DNA of 64,000 nucleotides from Oceanobacillus rekensis. GTDB taxonomy: Bacteria; Bacillota; Bacilli; Bacillales; Amphibacillaceae. This document shows positions 34,849-43,884 of this stretch, piece after piece. The position numbers and the translations under genes are program-made. The stretch covers positions 124,001 through 188,000 of the forward strand of contig NZ_MTBQ01000004.1 in the NCBI RefSeq assembly GCF_002153375.1, in the 5' to 3' direction. Positions within the stretch are counted from its first letter, which is position 1. Each line of letters starts with the position of its first letter. The notes beneath the pieces were generated by a model that worked only from the letters and a program-made list of their open reading frames with translations, did not search any database and had not been told where the DNA came from.

Positions 34849-34985
34849 GCTCTGGGATACGCGTAGACTTCTGAGGAACGGAGGCATCGGTGAGATAACC
34901 AAATGCTATAGCGTAAGTTGGCTCACCAATCTCCATAAATTGTAAATGTACTTCCTAGAGCGGTAGCCGAAGTTGCTTCTCTTAC
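34849..34985 (-). repeat. Decayed palindrome 1 of the composite element (remnant D)
   Basis: GCTCTGGGATACGCGTAGAC at 34849, an inner GGTGAG/CTCACC pair and AGAGCGGTAGCCGAAGTT at the right align with palindrome 1 of copies B and E but with many substitutions. Palindrome 2 is missing. It abuts the minisatellite. Confidence 0.7.
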
Positions 34986-35040
34986 GTTACAGCTTATATA
35001 TATTCCGTCTAAAGCAGCAAAAGTTATTATTCACCTCTGT

Positions 35041-35158
35041 CCAGCTGCGGCTCCTAGAAACTCCGGTCATAAGCAATTGACTCTCTATGCAGGAAAGTTC
35101 ACCTGCATGTCGGTCCCTTGCTTATGCCTGCGTTTCTGGTCAGTCGCCTTCGCATTTC
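35041..35158 (+). repeat. Palindrome family 2, diverged copy
   Basis: Left arm AGCTGCGGCTCCTAGAAACT with GGTCATAAGC; right arm GCTTATGCCTGCGTTTCTGG then CAGTCGCCTTCGCATTT. This is the same design as 37300-37446. It ends at the aminopeptidase stop. Confidence 0.65.
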
Positions 35159-36398
35159 ATTTTACGTTCAATGCCCATGTTCCATTACGGAATACGGCTT
35201 CGGTTGTGCCGTCTGCTTGTATGCCATCAATATCCAATTTTTCGGAACCAATCATGAAATCAACGTGGATTAGGCTGTCATTTACACCATGTTTGTCGAG
35301 TTCTTCGCCATTCATCGCTGATCCGCCTTCCAAATTAGTTGGATAAGCTTTTCCTAAAGCAATATGGCATGATGCATTCTCATCAAACAAGGTGTTATAA
35401 AAAATAAGGTCCGATTGTGATACAGGTGATTCATGTGGTACTAATGCAATTTCACCAAGTCTACGTGCACCTTCATCCGAATCAAGCAAATGTTTTAAGA
35501 CCGCTTCCCCAACTTCAGCTTTAAAGTCAACTACTTGACCGTCTTTGAATGTGAGACTAAAGTTATCGATCAGACTGCCACCATAATTAAGTGGTTTTGT
35601 ACTTGAGACCGTTCCACTCACACCGTATTTATTTGGCATGGTGAATACTTCTTCTGTTGGGATATTCGGATTGAATGTCACACCACCTTCGGAAACAGCA
35701 GATCCACCTTTCCATATATGGCCTTCAGGTAATTCCATTTCTAAATCTGTTCCCGGCGCTTTAAAGATGAGCTTCTTATAATTCCTGTCATTCAATACCT
35801 CACGGGCAGTTTTTAATGTTTCATTGTGTGCATCCCAAGCAGCAATTGGATTTTCCTGATCAACACGGACAATCTTCAAGATGGCATCCCATAAGCTACT
35901 TACAGCCTCTTCTTTTGACTTTTCAGGGAAGATTTTTTGTGCCCAGTCACCCGATGGAATAGAAATAATCGACCATGTAATTTTATCGTTCATTGTATAT
36001 TTACGGAAATTCACCATTGCTTCTGCTGCTGCCTTATTTGCTTTTGCAACAAGAGATGGTTCAATATTCTTTAATAAATCCGGGTTCGTTGAACGAATGT
36101 GTAATACTGCTCCACCATCTTCTGCAAGTGTATCATGAAGCTTCACTTTCCATTCTGGGTAATCTGTAAGTACTTCTTCCGGCGCATTTTCATATTTCAA
36201 AAGCGTTAATTCGTCATCCGTCCAGTTAATATGCACATCTTTTGCACCTAATTCATATGCTTTGCGAACAACAATTTTAGTGAAATCTGCTCCTTCAATC
36301 GGTGCATTAATCATCAAGGCTTGTCCTTTTTGCAAATTAACACCTGTACGTAATGCTAATTCCGCATACTTTTCTTGTGTTTGTTGACTTACCATCAT
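35157..36398 (-). CDS. Aminopeptidase, M29 family (AmpS/AmpT)
   Basis: 413-residue M29 metallo-aminopeptidase. Metal and active-site regions visible: LEMELPEGHIWKGGSA, PNIPTEEVFTMPNKYGVSG (catalytic Glu pair), ALVPHESPVSQSDLIFYNTLFDENASCHIALG and HVDFMIGSEKLDIDG (His-x-Asp). It is cytoplasmic, with no signal peptide, and cleaves N-terminal residues from peptides. GGAGGTTAA precedes the two Met codons at 36398/36395. Monocistronic. Confidence 0.93.
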   Translation of the reverse strand: MMVSQQTQEKYAELALRTGVNLQKGQALMINAPIEGADFTKIVVRKAYELGAKDVHINWTDDELTLLKYENAPEEVLTDYPEWKVKLHDTLAEDGGAVLHIRSTNPDLLKNIEPSLVAKANKAAAEAMVNFRKYTMNDKITWSIISIPSGDWAQKIFPEKSKEEAVSSLWDAILKIVRVDQENPIAAWDAHNETLKTAREVLNDRNYKKLIFKAPGTDLEMELPEGHIWKGGSAVSEGGVTFNPNIPTEEVFTMPNKYGVSGTVSSTKPLNYGGSLIDNFSLTFKDGQVVDFKAEVGEAVLKHLLDSDEGARRLGEIALVPHESPVSQSDLIFYNTLFDENASCHIALGKAYPTNLEGGSAMNGEELDKHGVNDSLIHVDFMIGSEKLDIDGIQADGTTEAVFRNGTWALNVK

Positions 36399-36695
36399 TT
36401 AACCTCCAAAAGATATCATAGTATGTGTTACTAAAAAACGGCATGGCTTGAACACTGTCTCTTGTATTAATAAAAACACATTATAAATTCATTATTCCAT
36501 ATTGACCGGAAATTCGCCAAAATTTAATTTCCGTTTATGATACTGCTCTTTTAAAAGATCATCGAAGTATTGCAGTCCTATTTACCTAATCGCCAAAATA
36601 TGTTAATATTAAAGAATAAGTTACTTTTTGTAATCAATCATAAAATTATAATATTAACGAATCATAACGATATTTAAAAGAGTGAGGTGATCTTT

Positions 36696-37025
36696 ATGGA
36701 GAAGTTATGTCCACGTTTTGAAAAGGCAATGGGACTTCTGAGCACAAGATGGGTTGGTTTAATTCTATTTGATCTATTAAAAGGAACGAAACGTTTTTCA
36801 GAGATGGAAGCAGATTTGCCTATAAGTGGAAGATTGCTCTCTGATCGATTAAAATTACTCGAAAAAGAAGGTATCGTCAAACGTAATATATATTCTGAAT
36901 TCCCTGTTCGTATTGAATATTCCCTTACTGAAAAGGGAAAATCGCTTGAACCAGTTATCAAAGAAATTCAAGACTGGGCCGATAATCATGTTACCCCAGA
37001 AGAAGTTGAAGACCAAAATGCTTAA
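36696..37025 (+). CDS. HxlR family transcriptional regulator
   Basis: 109-residue winged-helix regulator. The early Cys in EKLCPRFEKAM, the helix-turn-helix LPISGRLLSDRLKLLEKEGIVKR (about residues 45-67) and EYSLTEKGKSLEPVI are HxlR hallmarks. AGTGAGGTG lies 7 nt before the ATG at 36696. HxlR proteins often sense electrophiles through the N-terminal Cys. The target is unclear: neighbours are an aminopeptidase and a thioesterase, neither obviously regulated. Confidence 0.9.
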   Translation: MEKLCPRFEKAMGLLSTRWVGLILFDLLKGTKRFSEMEADLPISGRLLSDRLKLLEKEGIVKRNIYSEFPVRIEYSLTEKGKSLEPVIKEIQDWADNHVTPEEVEDQNA

Positions 37026-37029
37026 GTTT

Positions 37030-37063
37030 AAAAGAACTTCCTCGGTTTGAGGAAGTTCTTTTT
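37030..37063 (+). terminator. Terminator after hxlR-type gene
   Basis: AAAAGAACTTCCTC / GAGGAAGTTCTTTT with T-run. Confidence 0.92.
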
Positions 37064-37103
37064 ATATTGTATAGGATTGCTTTTTACCCCGCTAGCTTAT
37101 GCT

Positions 37104-37214
37104 TTTCCGCGAATAATTAATTTTATCCGCGATTAATTATTTTATTCCGCGATTATTTCTTTTTATCCGCGAATTCGTGATATTATTCCGCGCAAATCAT
37201 CTTTATTCCGCGAT
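37104..37214 (-). repeat. Six-copy 20-21 bp phased CCGCG array (inverse orientation)
   Basis: Core TCCGCGA (inverse of the 7.5 kb array) with CCGCG starting at 37107, 37127, 37147, 37167, 37188 and 37208: spacings 20, 20, 20, 21, 20. Between cores there are 11-13 nt of A/T-rich variable sequence. It follows the hxlR terminator. Confidence 0.85.
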
Positions 37215-37239
37215 TCAAAAGAAAGAGCGCTAAAACCAG

Positions 37240-37446
37240 CGCTCTACAGTCCCTTGCTTATGCGTCCGCTTCTGGACAGTTGCCTCCGCTTTTGTGTCGG
37301 CTAGCTGCGGCGACCAGGGGCTATTGGACTTCCTGAGACCTCCGTACGATAAGTCAACATCGACTCCCTCCGTTCGTCGTGTTTCCTTTATCTCCTGCGG
37401 TCCAGTCCAGTCCATACGCCCCTAACCGGGTCGCCTCCGCTTTTGT
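37240..37446 (+). repeat. Palindrome family 2, half copy plus full copy
   Basis: A half copy (CCCTTGCTTATGCGTCCGC to CTCCGCTTTTGT, 37252-37295) is followed by a complete one. Its left arm is CGGCTAGCTGCGGCGACCAG (37298-37317), and its right arm GCCCCTAACCGGGTCGCCTC to CGCTTTTGTA lies at 37418-37449. It matches the 9.9-10.1 kb locus in reverse, including the full-plus-half arrangement. Confidence 0.7.
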
Positions 37447-37449
37447 ATA

Positions 37450-37962
37450 CTATTCCATTACATACTTCGTACCGAATGTTTTGGCGAGGTTTTTGGAGCT
37501 TTTTCTTCTTTCTTCTCGGTGTTTTGCTCGTTGTGGTGCGCTTTCGTGGAGCATTTTTTCATTGTCTGATTCAGGGAAAACTGGTGGTACTGGGACTGGT
37601 TTTCCATTTGAGTCAATCGCTACAAATGTCATGAAAGCAGTCGTACATACTTGTCTTTCTCCTGTTACAATATTTTCAGTGATGGCCTTTGCAAAGACTT
37701 CCATTGATGTGTGATGTGTCCATGTCACAAAGGCTTCTATGGAGATGTAATGACCGACTTTTACCGGTGCAAGGAAGTCGACTGAATCTGTTGATGCAGT
37801 TACTACCGGATTTTTGGCATGTTTTGATGCAGCGATCGCAGCAATATCATCTATATGCGCCATCAATTTGCCACCAAAGAGGGTGCCATAAGCATTTGTG
37901 TCTGGTGGTAGAACGTGTGTTGTTTTTAATGCCAGTGATTTTGAACAGGCTCTTGCTTCCAT
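37450..37962 (-). CDS. Acyl-CoA thioesterase, hot-dog fold (YkhA-like)
   Basis: 170-residue hot-dog acyl-CoA hydrolase of the YciA/YkhA group. Signature: LPPDTNAYGTLFGGKLMAHIDDIAAIAA (active Asn and Asp, about residues 18-45), followed by VVTASTDSVDFLAPVKVG and TTAFMTFVAID. It hydrolyses short to long chain acyl-CoA. The basic C-terminal tail (HREERRKSSKNLAKTF) is an ordinary family feature. TAGGAGG lies upstream of the ATG. It is followed in cis by repeat family 2. Confidence 0.93.
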   Translation of the reverse strand: MEARACSKSLALKTTHVLPPDTNAYGTLFGGKLMAHIDDIAAIAASKHAKNPVVTASTDSVDFLAPVKVGHYISIEAFVTWTHHTSMEVFAKAITENIVTGERQVCTTAFMTFVAIDSNGKPVPVPPVFPESDNEKMLHESAPQRAKHREERRKSSKNLAKTFGTKYVME

Positions 37963-37995
37963 TTTATTTCCTCCTAATGAAGCTCGTTTTTTAAC

Positions 37996-39435
37996 TTATA
38001 AGATTGGGGAAAGCAATCTGGAAAGGGACTCCTTAAATCGTATCCCTATCGATCGTTTCTCATAAAGTTTTTCCGTCATTTGAGTGGATAATTCAATATC
38101 TTTACTAAATTGCTGTGCTAGCTTTTCGGAAATCCCCGAACCATAAAGGAATGCATTCACCTCAAAGTTTAGTCGAAAACTGCGCACATCAATATTTGCG
38201 GTTCCTACTGATGCAATTTTCCCATCGACAACAATTGTTTTCGCATGGAGAAAACCATTCTGATAAATATATACTTCTGCACCAGCATTTAACAAGTCAC
38301 CACTATTAGAAAGGGTGGCCCAATAAACAAAAGGGTGGTCCGGTTTATTTGGAATCATAACCTTTACATCTACACCCGATAAAGCTGCAATTCGCAATGC
38401 ATCACGAAGACTCTCGTCAGGAATGAAATAAGGTGTCTGAATATATACATACTCCTTTGCTGCCAAAATCATTTTGATATAGCCATTTTTGATTTGCTCC
38501 CACTCAGCATCCGGTCCACTTGTAACTATTTGGACTCCGACATCACCACTTGGACTTGTATCATAATAGTGATCATCATATAGAATAATATCCCGTGAAG
38601 CTTGATTCCAATCAAGAATAAATCGTGTCTGCATATTTCGAACGGCATCCCCAGTTATACGTAAATGTGTATCCCGCCAATATCCGAATTTCTTTTTCTT
38701 ACCGAGATATTCATCACCAACATTAAACCCTCCGATATATCCAACTTTTCCATCAATAATTGTCAACTTTCTGTGGTTTCGAAAGTTAATTTTTAAGTTG
38801 AAAATAAATAACGCTGGGAAAAAAGCATCGACCATGACACCAGCATTTTTTAATCGTTTAATATAGCTTTTCTTTAAGGAGCGGGAACCCATCGCATCGT
38901 ATAGTACGCGAACGCTCACACCTTCATTAGCCTTCTTAATCAGAACTCCGGCCAGACGCTCGCCGAGTTCATCACTACGCATAATATAATATTGCATATG
39001 AATATGATTGGTTGCTTTTTGCATATCTAGGATTAAAGCATTAAATTTTTCTTCTCCATCAGTAAGAATATCGATATTATTATTTTGTGAAAATATTGCA
39101 TCATCATTCCGTAATTGAAGGTATACCAAATCTTTGTATATCTCCAATTCCTTATGATTAAAGACAAATTCCCTTTCCTCCAGTGACCTGAGTTGAGCCT
39201 GAACAGCAGTTTTGACACCTATTCTACTTTGTTTATCCCATGTGAAAATTCGCCGTTTACTTATCGGCTTCCCAAAGACCAAGTATAGAAAAAATCCTGC
39301 TATCGGTATAAACAGAAGGACCATTAGCCATGCCCATGAAGAAGTAGGGTCTTTTCTCTCTAAGAATATAATGGAAACTCCTAATGCAATATTAAAGATA
39401 ATGATAAATACTAATAAATAAGAAAGTATCCCCAT
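37996..39435 (-). CDS. cls: Cardiolipin synthase
   Basis: 479-residue membrane enzyme making cardiolipin from two phosphatidylglycerols. Two N-terminal helices (residues 1-55) precede two PLD motifs: HRKLTIIDGKVGYIGGFN (about 219-236) and HAKTIVVDGKIASVGTAN (about 398-415), both with intact HxKxxxxD. The length matches Bacillus ClsA/YwnE (482). GGGAGGACC-like site before the ATG at 39435. The protein is often linked to salt adaptation in Bacillaceae (inference here). Confidence 0.95.
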   Translation of the reverse strand: MGILSYLLVFIIIFNIALGVSIIFLERKDPTSSWAWLMVLLFIPIAGFFLYLVFGKPISKRRIFTWDKQSRIGVKTAVQAQLRSLEEREFVFNHKELEIYKDLVYLQLRNDDAIFSQNNNIDILTDGEEKFNALILDMQKATNHIHMQYYIMRSDELGERLAGVLIKKANEGVSVRVLYDAMGSRSLKKSYIKRLKNAGVMVDAFFPALFIFNLKINFRNHRKLTIIDGKVGYIGGFNVGDEYLGKKKKFGYWRDTHLRITGDAVRNMQTRFILDWNQASRDIILYDDHYYDTSPSGDVGVQIVTSGPDAEWEQIKNGYIKMILAAKEYVYIQTPYFIPDESLRDALRIAALSGVDVKVMIPNKPDHPFVYWATLSNSGDLLNAGAEVYIYQNGFLHAKTIVVDGKIASVGTANIDVRSFRLNFEVNAFLYGSGISEKLAQQFSKDIELSTQMTEKLYEKRSIGIRFKESLSRLLSPIL

Positions 39436-39532
39436 GTTTTATGGTCCTCCCTTTCTGTTTAATATGTAACTTCTACCTATATAATATAGCATAGAAATTT
39501 CTTCCAAGATAATAATGCAAAAATAAAAAACA

Positions 39533-39562
39533 CGCCTGCTCCATGTTTTACTGGGGTAGGCG
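39533..39562 (-). terminator. Terminator after the lyase gene
   Basis: CGCCTACCCC / GGAGCAGGCG pairing on the minus strand, followed by a long T-rich run (GTTTTTTATTTTT). Confidence 0.8.
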
Positions 39563-39578
39563 AGTAATGCATACTCTC

Positions 39579-40763
39579 TTATATTTGATTCAAAGCCTGC
39601 TCCAAGTCGGACCAAATATCCTGCCATGCCTCAAGGCCAACAGAAAGACGAATCAACTGATCACTTATTCCCATTTCCCCGCGGGTTTCAGCCGGAATCA
39701 CCGCATGGGTCATTGTGGCAGGATGCTCAATTAATGTTTCGGCATCGCCAAGGCTTACGGCGATTTTCATGAAAGCTAAACGGTTCAGTAATTTCTGTGC
39801 GCACTTTTTATCACCTTTTATTTCAAATGAGATAACACCGCCACCACGCTTCATTTGCTTTTCCATGATAGCAAAGTCAGGGTTATGTTTGTCGCCTGGA
39901 TAATAAATATGTGCAATATTATGATGTTTCTTTAGTTTTTCCACGATTTTTTCTGCATTATCACAATGACGGTCAAGTCTTACCGGTAATGTTTTGAGTC
40001 CCCGGAGTAATAGCCAGGCATCAAACGGGGAAATCACGCCACCCATATCCTTTAAGGTTGTGCGTGCAACCAAATCAATAAATGACTGCTTTCCTACTGC
40101 CAAACCGGCAATAACATCTCCATGTCCACCAATATATTTCGTTGCACTATGGATAACGACATCACAGCCCAGTTCTAAGGGGCGTTGTAAATACGGGGTG
40201 GAAAACGTATTATCAACGACAACAGGTATATCATGTTCTTTGGCAACTTCAGCTACCATTTCCAGATCGACGAGCCTCATTGTTGGATTAATTGGTGTCT
40301 CCACATAAATAACAGCAGTTTCCGGTCTGATTGCAGCTCGGAGTTCTGCTTTTGTTTTCATATCTATATAATCGGTCTTCATATTGTATTTTTCCTTCAT
40401 CATCGAAAGTAAACCAAATGTGCAACCATATAATCCGGAAGAACAGACAATATGATCATTTGCCTTTGTCAACGCAACCAGGACAGCTGATACTGCTGCC
40501 ATTCCCGACCCAAATGCAAGACCTTTTTCCCCATTTTCAAGTACTGCAATTCTGTCTTCAAGTATTCGAACAGTCGGATTACCAAGTCTTGAGTATATAT
40601 ATCCATCCTCCTCACCGGCAAAGCGACGTTCTCCTTGTTCAGCTGTTTCAAAAGTGTAGGTGGAAGTTTGAAAAATTGGTGGGGTGAGACTGCCGAGCAT
40701 ATTTTTTGAATCATACCCCTCATGGATTACCGCTGTTTCAAAATGACCCCGTTTCTTGCTCAT
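39579..40763 (-). CDS. Trans-sulfuration PLP enzyme, methionine gamma-lyase-like
   Basis: 394-residue Cys/Met metabolism PLP enzyme. YSRLGNPTVRILEDRIAVLEN and SGMAAVSAVL form the cofactor pocket. The PLP Lys is in HSATKYIGGHGDVIAG (about residue 207). The Cys in SSGLYGCTFGLLSMMKE lies at the position of the specificity Cys of methionine gamma-lyases (Cys116 in Pseudomonas), which supports MGL over cystathionine lyase. The start at 40763 follows GGAGGAGC. It would release methanethiol, ammonia and 2-oxobutyrate. Confidence 0.85.
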   Translation of the reverse strand: MSKKRGHFETAVIHEGYDSKNMLGSLTPPIFQTSTYTFETAEQGERRFAGEEDGYIYSRLGNPTVRILEDRIAVLENGEKGLAFGSGMAAVSAVLVALTKANDHIVCSSGLYGCTFGLLSMMKEKYNMKTDYIDMKTKAELRAAIRPETAVIYVETPINPTMRLVDLEMVAEVAKEHDIPVVVDNTFSTPYLQRPLELGCDVVIHSATKYIGGHGDVIAGLAVGKQSFIDLVARTTLKDMGGVISPFDAWLLLRGLKTLPVRLDRHCDNAEKIVEKLKKHHNIAHIYYPGDKHNPDFAIMEKQMKRGGGVISFEIKGDKKCAQKLLNRLAFMKIAVSLGDAETLIEHPATMTHAVIPAETRGEMGISDQLIRLSVGLEAWQDIWSDLEQALNQI

Positions 40764-40921
40764 GAAATAGCTCCTCCCATTCATTTGAGCTTGCTTCCAT
40801 TTTAAAGGAAACTAGTAATTTATGAAATCGTTTTTCTTATAGATTTTTAGCCAATAAATTGCTTTATTAATTTTTCCAATTTACTATTATCTTAGGCTTA
40901 CCAGAAAAAGGAGAAATATAA

Positions 40922-41830
40922 ATGGACAATCGTCAAACGAAATTTGGCATACTATATACATTTAGTGCCTATCTGTTATGGGGTTTTCTTACAATATACT
41001 GGAAACAACTTGAATATGTTCCACCGGGGGTTATTCTTGCTCAACGTATTGTTTGGTCATGTGCATTCATGCTTCTACTTGTTACCATATTAGGCAAATG
41101 GCAACCATTCATTAATGAATGCCATAACATTATTCGGGATAGGAAAAAACTATTCGGTATTACGGCAGCTTCCATTGTCATCAGTTTGAACTGGTTCCTA
41201 TTTATTTGGGCAGTTGTCAGTGGCCATGTACTTCAGGCAAGTCTTGGCTATTACATCAATCCGCTCATCAGTATTTTACTCGGAATTATTATTCTAAAAG
41301 AATCCGTTTCCAAAGGACAGATTATTTCTTTTATCCTTGCAGCTGCAGGAGTACTTTATCTAACTTTCAGCTACGGGGTGTTTCCATGGGTGTCATTGCT
41401 ACTCGCCACGTCATTCGCCCTATATGGCTTGTTGAAAAAGACAGTGGATATAGGTGCAATGTACGGTTTAACGATTGAAACTATGATTGTTGCTCCGGTT
41501 GCCCTTATTTATTTAATCATGATTCCAGTGAATTCCTTTACATTGCAACCATTCATAACCACAACGAATCTATATTTAATTGGGGGCGGGATTGCAACAG
41601 CCGTTCCATTGTTACTCTTCTCAAGTGGTGCTAAACAAATCCCACTGGCAATGGTAGGTTTCTTGCAGTACATCACCCCAACAATGATGCTTATATTAGG
41701 TGTATTTTTATACGATGAGACATTCACCAAGGCCCATTTAATTACCTTTATCCTGATATGGACAGCATTATTTATTTATATGTTCAGCGTTTACAAAAAA
41801 CCAAGAAGAAAATTAAAGGTGCAAAACTAG
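40922..41830 (+). CDS. rarD: RarD/EamA family transporter
   Basis: 302-residue DMT superfamily permease with ten helices. RarD signature: YTFSAYLLWGFLTIYWKQLEYVPPGVILAQRIVWS at the N-terminus, SLNWFLFIWAVVSGHVLQASLGYYINPLISILLG, and FLQYITPTMMLILGVFLYDETF near the end. GGAGAAAT lies upstream of the ATG. The substrate is unknown; position between two sulfur amino acid genes may hint at amino acid export but this is weak. Confidence 0.9.
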   Translation: MDNRQTKFGILYTFSAYLLWGFLTIYWKQLEYVPPGVILAQRIVWSCAFMLLLVTILGKWQPFINECHNIIRDRKKLFGITAASIVISLNWFLFIWAVVSGHVLQASLGYYINPLISILLGIIILKESVSKGQIISFILAAAGVLYLTFSYGVFPWVSLLLATSFALYGLLKKTVDIGAMYGLTIETMIVAPVALIYLIMIPVNSFTLQPFITTTNLYLIGGGIATAVPLLLFSSGAKQIPLAMVGFLQYITPTMMLILGVFLYDETFTKAHLITFILIWTALFIYMFSVYKKPRRKLKVQN

Positions 41831-41868
41831 TTTATATTCTCAGTCTATTAATTATTTCAGAAAAGATG

Positions 41869-41895
41869 TTGACAATTAATTAAATTCATTATAAA
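41869..41895 (+). promoter_or_regulatory. Promoter of the S-box operon
   Basis: TTGACA at 41869-41874 with TATAAA at 41890-41895 (15-nt spacer) or TAAACT at 41892-41897 (17-nt spacer), about 30 nt before the riboswitch. Confidence 0.6.
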
Positions 41896-41924
41896 CTCAT
41901 AATAATTAAATATTAATAAATGCA

Positions 41925-42044
41925 ATCTCTTATCAAGAGCGGTGGAGGGAATAGGCCCTGTGAAACCCAGCAACCAGATGCAGATTTCTCTGCTGTTAAA
42001 GGTGCTACATCCTACAGATTATCCATTGATCTGGAAGATAAGAT
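41925..42044 (+). promoter_or_regulatory. SAM-I (S-box) riboswitch
   Basis: Conserved blocks in order: CTCTTATCAAGAGCGGTGGAGGGA, GGCCCTGTGAAACCCAGCAACC, GGTGCTACATCC and closing GAAGATAAGAT that pairs with the 5' ATCTCTTATC. A terminator follows at 42064-42090, so expression of the downstream sulfhydrylase should fall when S-adenosylmethionine is abundant. Confidence 0.96.
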
Positions 42045-42063
42045 GAGGACCGGTTCGTACATA

Positions 42064-42090
42064 CGCCCTCTTCTTAGGAAGAGGGTTTTT
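42064..42090 (+). terminator. S-box terminator
   Basis: GCCCTCTTC / GAAGAGGGT stem with T5, between riboswitch and start codon. Confidence 0.92.
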
Positions 42091-42128
42091 AATACCAATA
42101 AAACCAACCAAATTAGGAGGGATTATTT

Positions 42129-43835
42129 ATGACAAAATTTCATGTTCAGAATCCAGAAACCGTGTTACTTCATGGTGGCCAGCAACCAGACCCGAGTACA
42201 GGCTCACGCGCTGTCCCAATCTATCAAACTACTTCCTATGTATTTCGTGACACAGAACATGCCCAGAATCTATTCGGTTTAGCGGAACCAGGTAACATCT
42301 ATTCCCGAATTATGAATCCAACTGTTGATGCATTTGAACAGAGGGTTGCCCTGCTTGAAGACGGAATTGGAGCTGTTGCCACTTCATCTGGTATGGCAGC
42401 AATCACTCTATCCATCCTGAATATTGCTGGAACGGGTGATGAAATAATCGCGGACAGCAACCTATATGGTGGTACATATAATCTATTTGCTACGACACTT
42501 CCACGTTACGGAATAACCGTCAAATTCGTGGATGGAACTAACCCTGAGGAAATTGAAGCGGCCATCACAACAAAAACAAAAGCTATCTTTGGAGAAATTA
42601 TTACCAATCCAAGTTTAAATGTATTTGATGTGGAAACGGTCGCTGATATTGCCCATGCACATGGAGTTCCACTAATCATTGATAGCACATTCGCGACTCC
42701 ATATGTAACGAAGCCAATTACATGGGGTGCTGATATCGTTGTTCACTCTGCAACAAAATGGATTGGCGGACACGGTACAACAATTGGCGGCGTTGTTGTT
42801 GATGGTGGAAGATTCAATTGGGATAATGGACGCTTCCCAGGATTTACAGAGCCTGATGAAAGCTATAATGGCCTGAAATACAATGACCTTGGCCCAGCAG
42901 CCTTCATAACCAAATTGCGTGTTCAACTTCTGCGTGATATCGGTGCATGCCTAAGTCCACAAAATGCGTTTCTACTATTACAAGGACTGGAAACACTTCA
43001 TCTGCGTATGGAAAGACATACTAAAAATGCGGAAGAAGTTGCAAATTATTTACAAGATCATCCATCCGTAGAATGGGTTAGTTTTCCTGGTTTGTCTGAA
43101 CATCCATCACATCAGCTTGCCAAAAAATATTTTAAATTCGGCTATGGATCCATCATTACTTTTGGAATCAAAGGTGGTCGTGATGCTGGCAGAAAGCTGA
43201 TTGACAGTGTTAAATTATGGTCACATGTGGCCAATGTCGGCGACGCAAAATCATTAATTATCCACCCTGCCTCAACTACACATCAGCAATTAAGTGAGGA
43301 AGATTTAAAGAATAGCGGTGTATCAGAAGAACTTGTCCGTTTATCAATAGGGCTTGAGGCTGTGGAAGATACGCTTGCAGATTTGGATCAGGCAATTGGC
43401 AATGCTACCGGGAAGACGGGATTAACGAATGTATCAGAAGAAGCAGAAGCAATCAAATGGCTACTATCATCCCCATTTGACCGTAGTAATGGGCCGCGCA
43501 GGAAGGTAATTTTATCCCTGGGTAGTGATGATGCTTCAAGAATAGCTCTGGAGAAACAAGGCTTCCAAGTTATTCAAATTAGAGATGATTTCAATATTTC
43601 AGACTTGCCAGATACTGTTGATGCATTATGGGTAAACAATAGCGAACTCCCTTCTGCTATAGTCGAGCAAGTGATTAATAAAGAGGGAAAAATTATCTTT
43701 GCAGAAAATACAAATAACCAGCAAGCATTAAAACTTGCTAAAGAAGCTGGAATCATTGTTATTATAGATCAAAACCCTGCCACTGAAGCTTTAGCACTTC
43801 GAAGTAATACGATTAGGGAGAAACAAAATGTTTGA
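42129..43835 (+). CDS. metY: O-acetylhomoserine sulfhydrylase with extra C-terminal Rossmann-like domain
   Basis: 568 residues; ordinary MetY is about 430. Residues 1-430 are a complete PLP enzyme (YSRIMNPTVDAFEQRVALLEDG, PLP Lys in HSATKWIGGHGTTIGG, C-terminal GVSEELVRLSIGLEAVEDTLADLDQA) forming homocysteine from O-acetylhomoserine and sulfide. Residues about 445-560 add an alpha/beta domain (RRKVILSLGSDDASRIALEKQGFQVIQI...LPDTVDALWVNNSEL...ALKLAKEAGIIVIIDQNP) that resembles a degenerate CoA_binding_2 (YccU-like) domain. AGGAGG upstream. Controlled by the S-box. Confidence 0.92.
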   Translation: MTKFHVQNPETVLLHGGQQPDPSTGSRAVPIYQTTSYVFRDTEHAQNLFGLAEPGNIYSRIMNPTVDAFEQRVALLEDGIGAVATSSGMAAITLSILNIAGTGDEIIADSNLYGGTYNLFATTLPRYGITVKFVDGTNPEEIEAAITTKTKAIFGEIITNPSLNVFDVETVADIAHAHGVPLIIDSTFATPYVTKPITWGADIVVHSATKWIGGHGTTIGGVVVDGGRFNWDNGRFPGFTEPDESYNGLKYNDLGPAAFITKLRVQLLRDIGACLSPQNAFLLLQGLETLHLRMERHTKNAEEVANYLQDHPSVEWVSFPGLSEHPSHQLAKKYFKFGYGSIITFGIKGGRDAGRKLIDSVKLWSHVANVGDAKSLIIHPASTTHQQLSEEDLKNSGVSEELVRLSIGLEAVEDTLADLDQAIGNATGKTGLTNVSEEAEAIKWLLSSPFDRSNGPRRKVILSLGSDDASRIALEKQGFQVIQIRDDFNISDLPDTVDALWVNNSELPSAIVEQVINKEGKIIFAENTNNQQALKLAKEAGIIVIIDQNPATEALALRSNTIREKQNV

Positions 43836-43884
43836 TAAACGGCTTTACTAATAGGATACTAAGGGAAAGAATCCCACACTGACT

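Noticed and set aside
41920-42132. 70-codon open frame
   Set aside because: It is the S-box riboswitch and its terminator read as protein.
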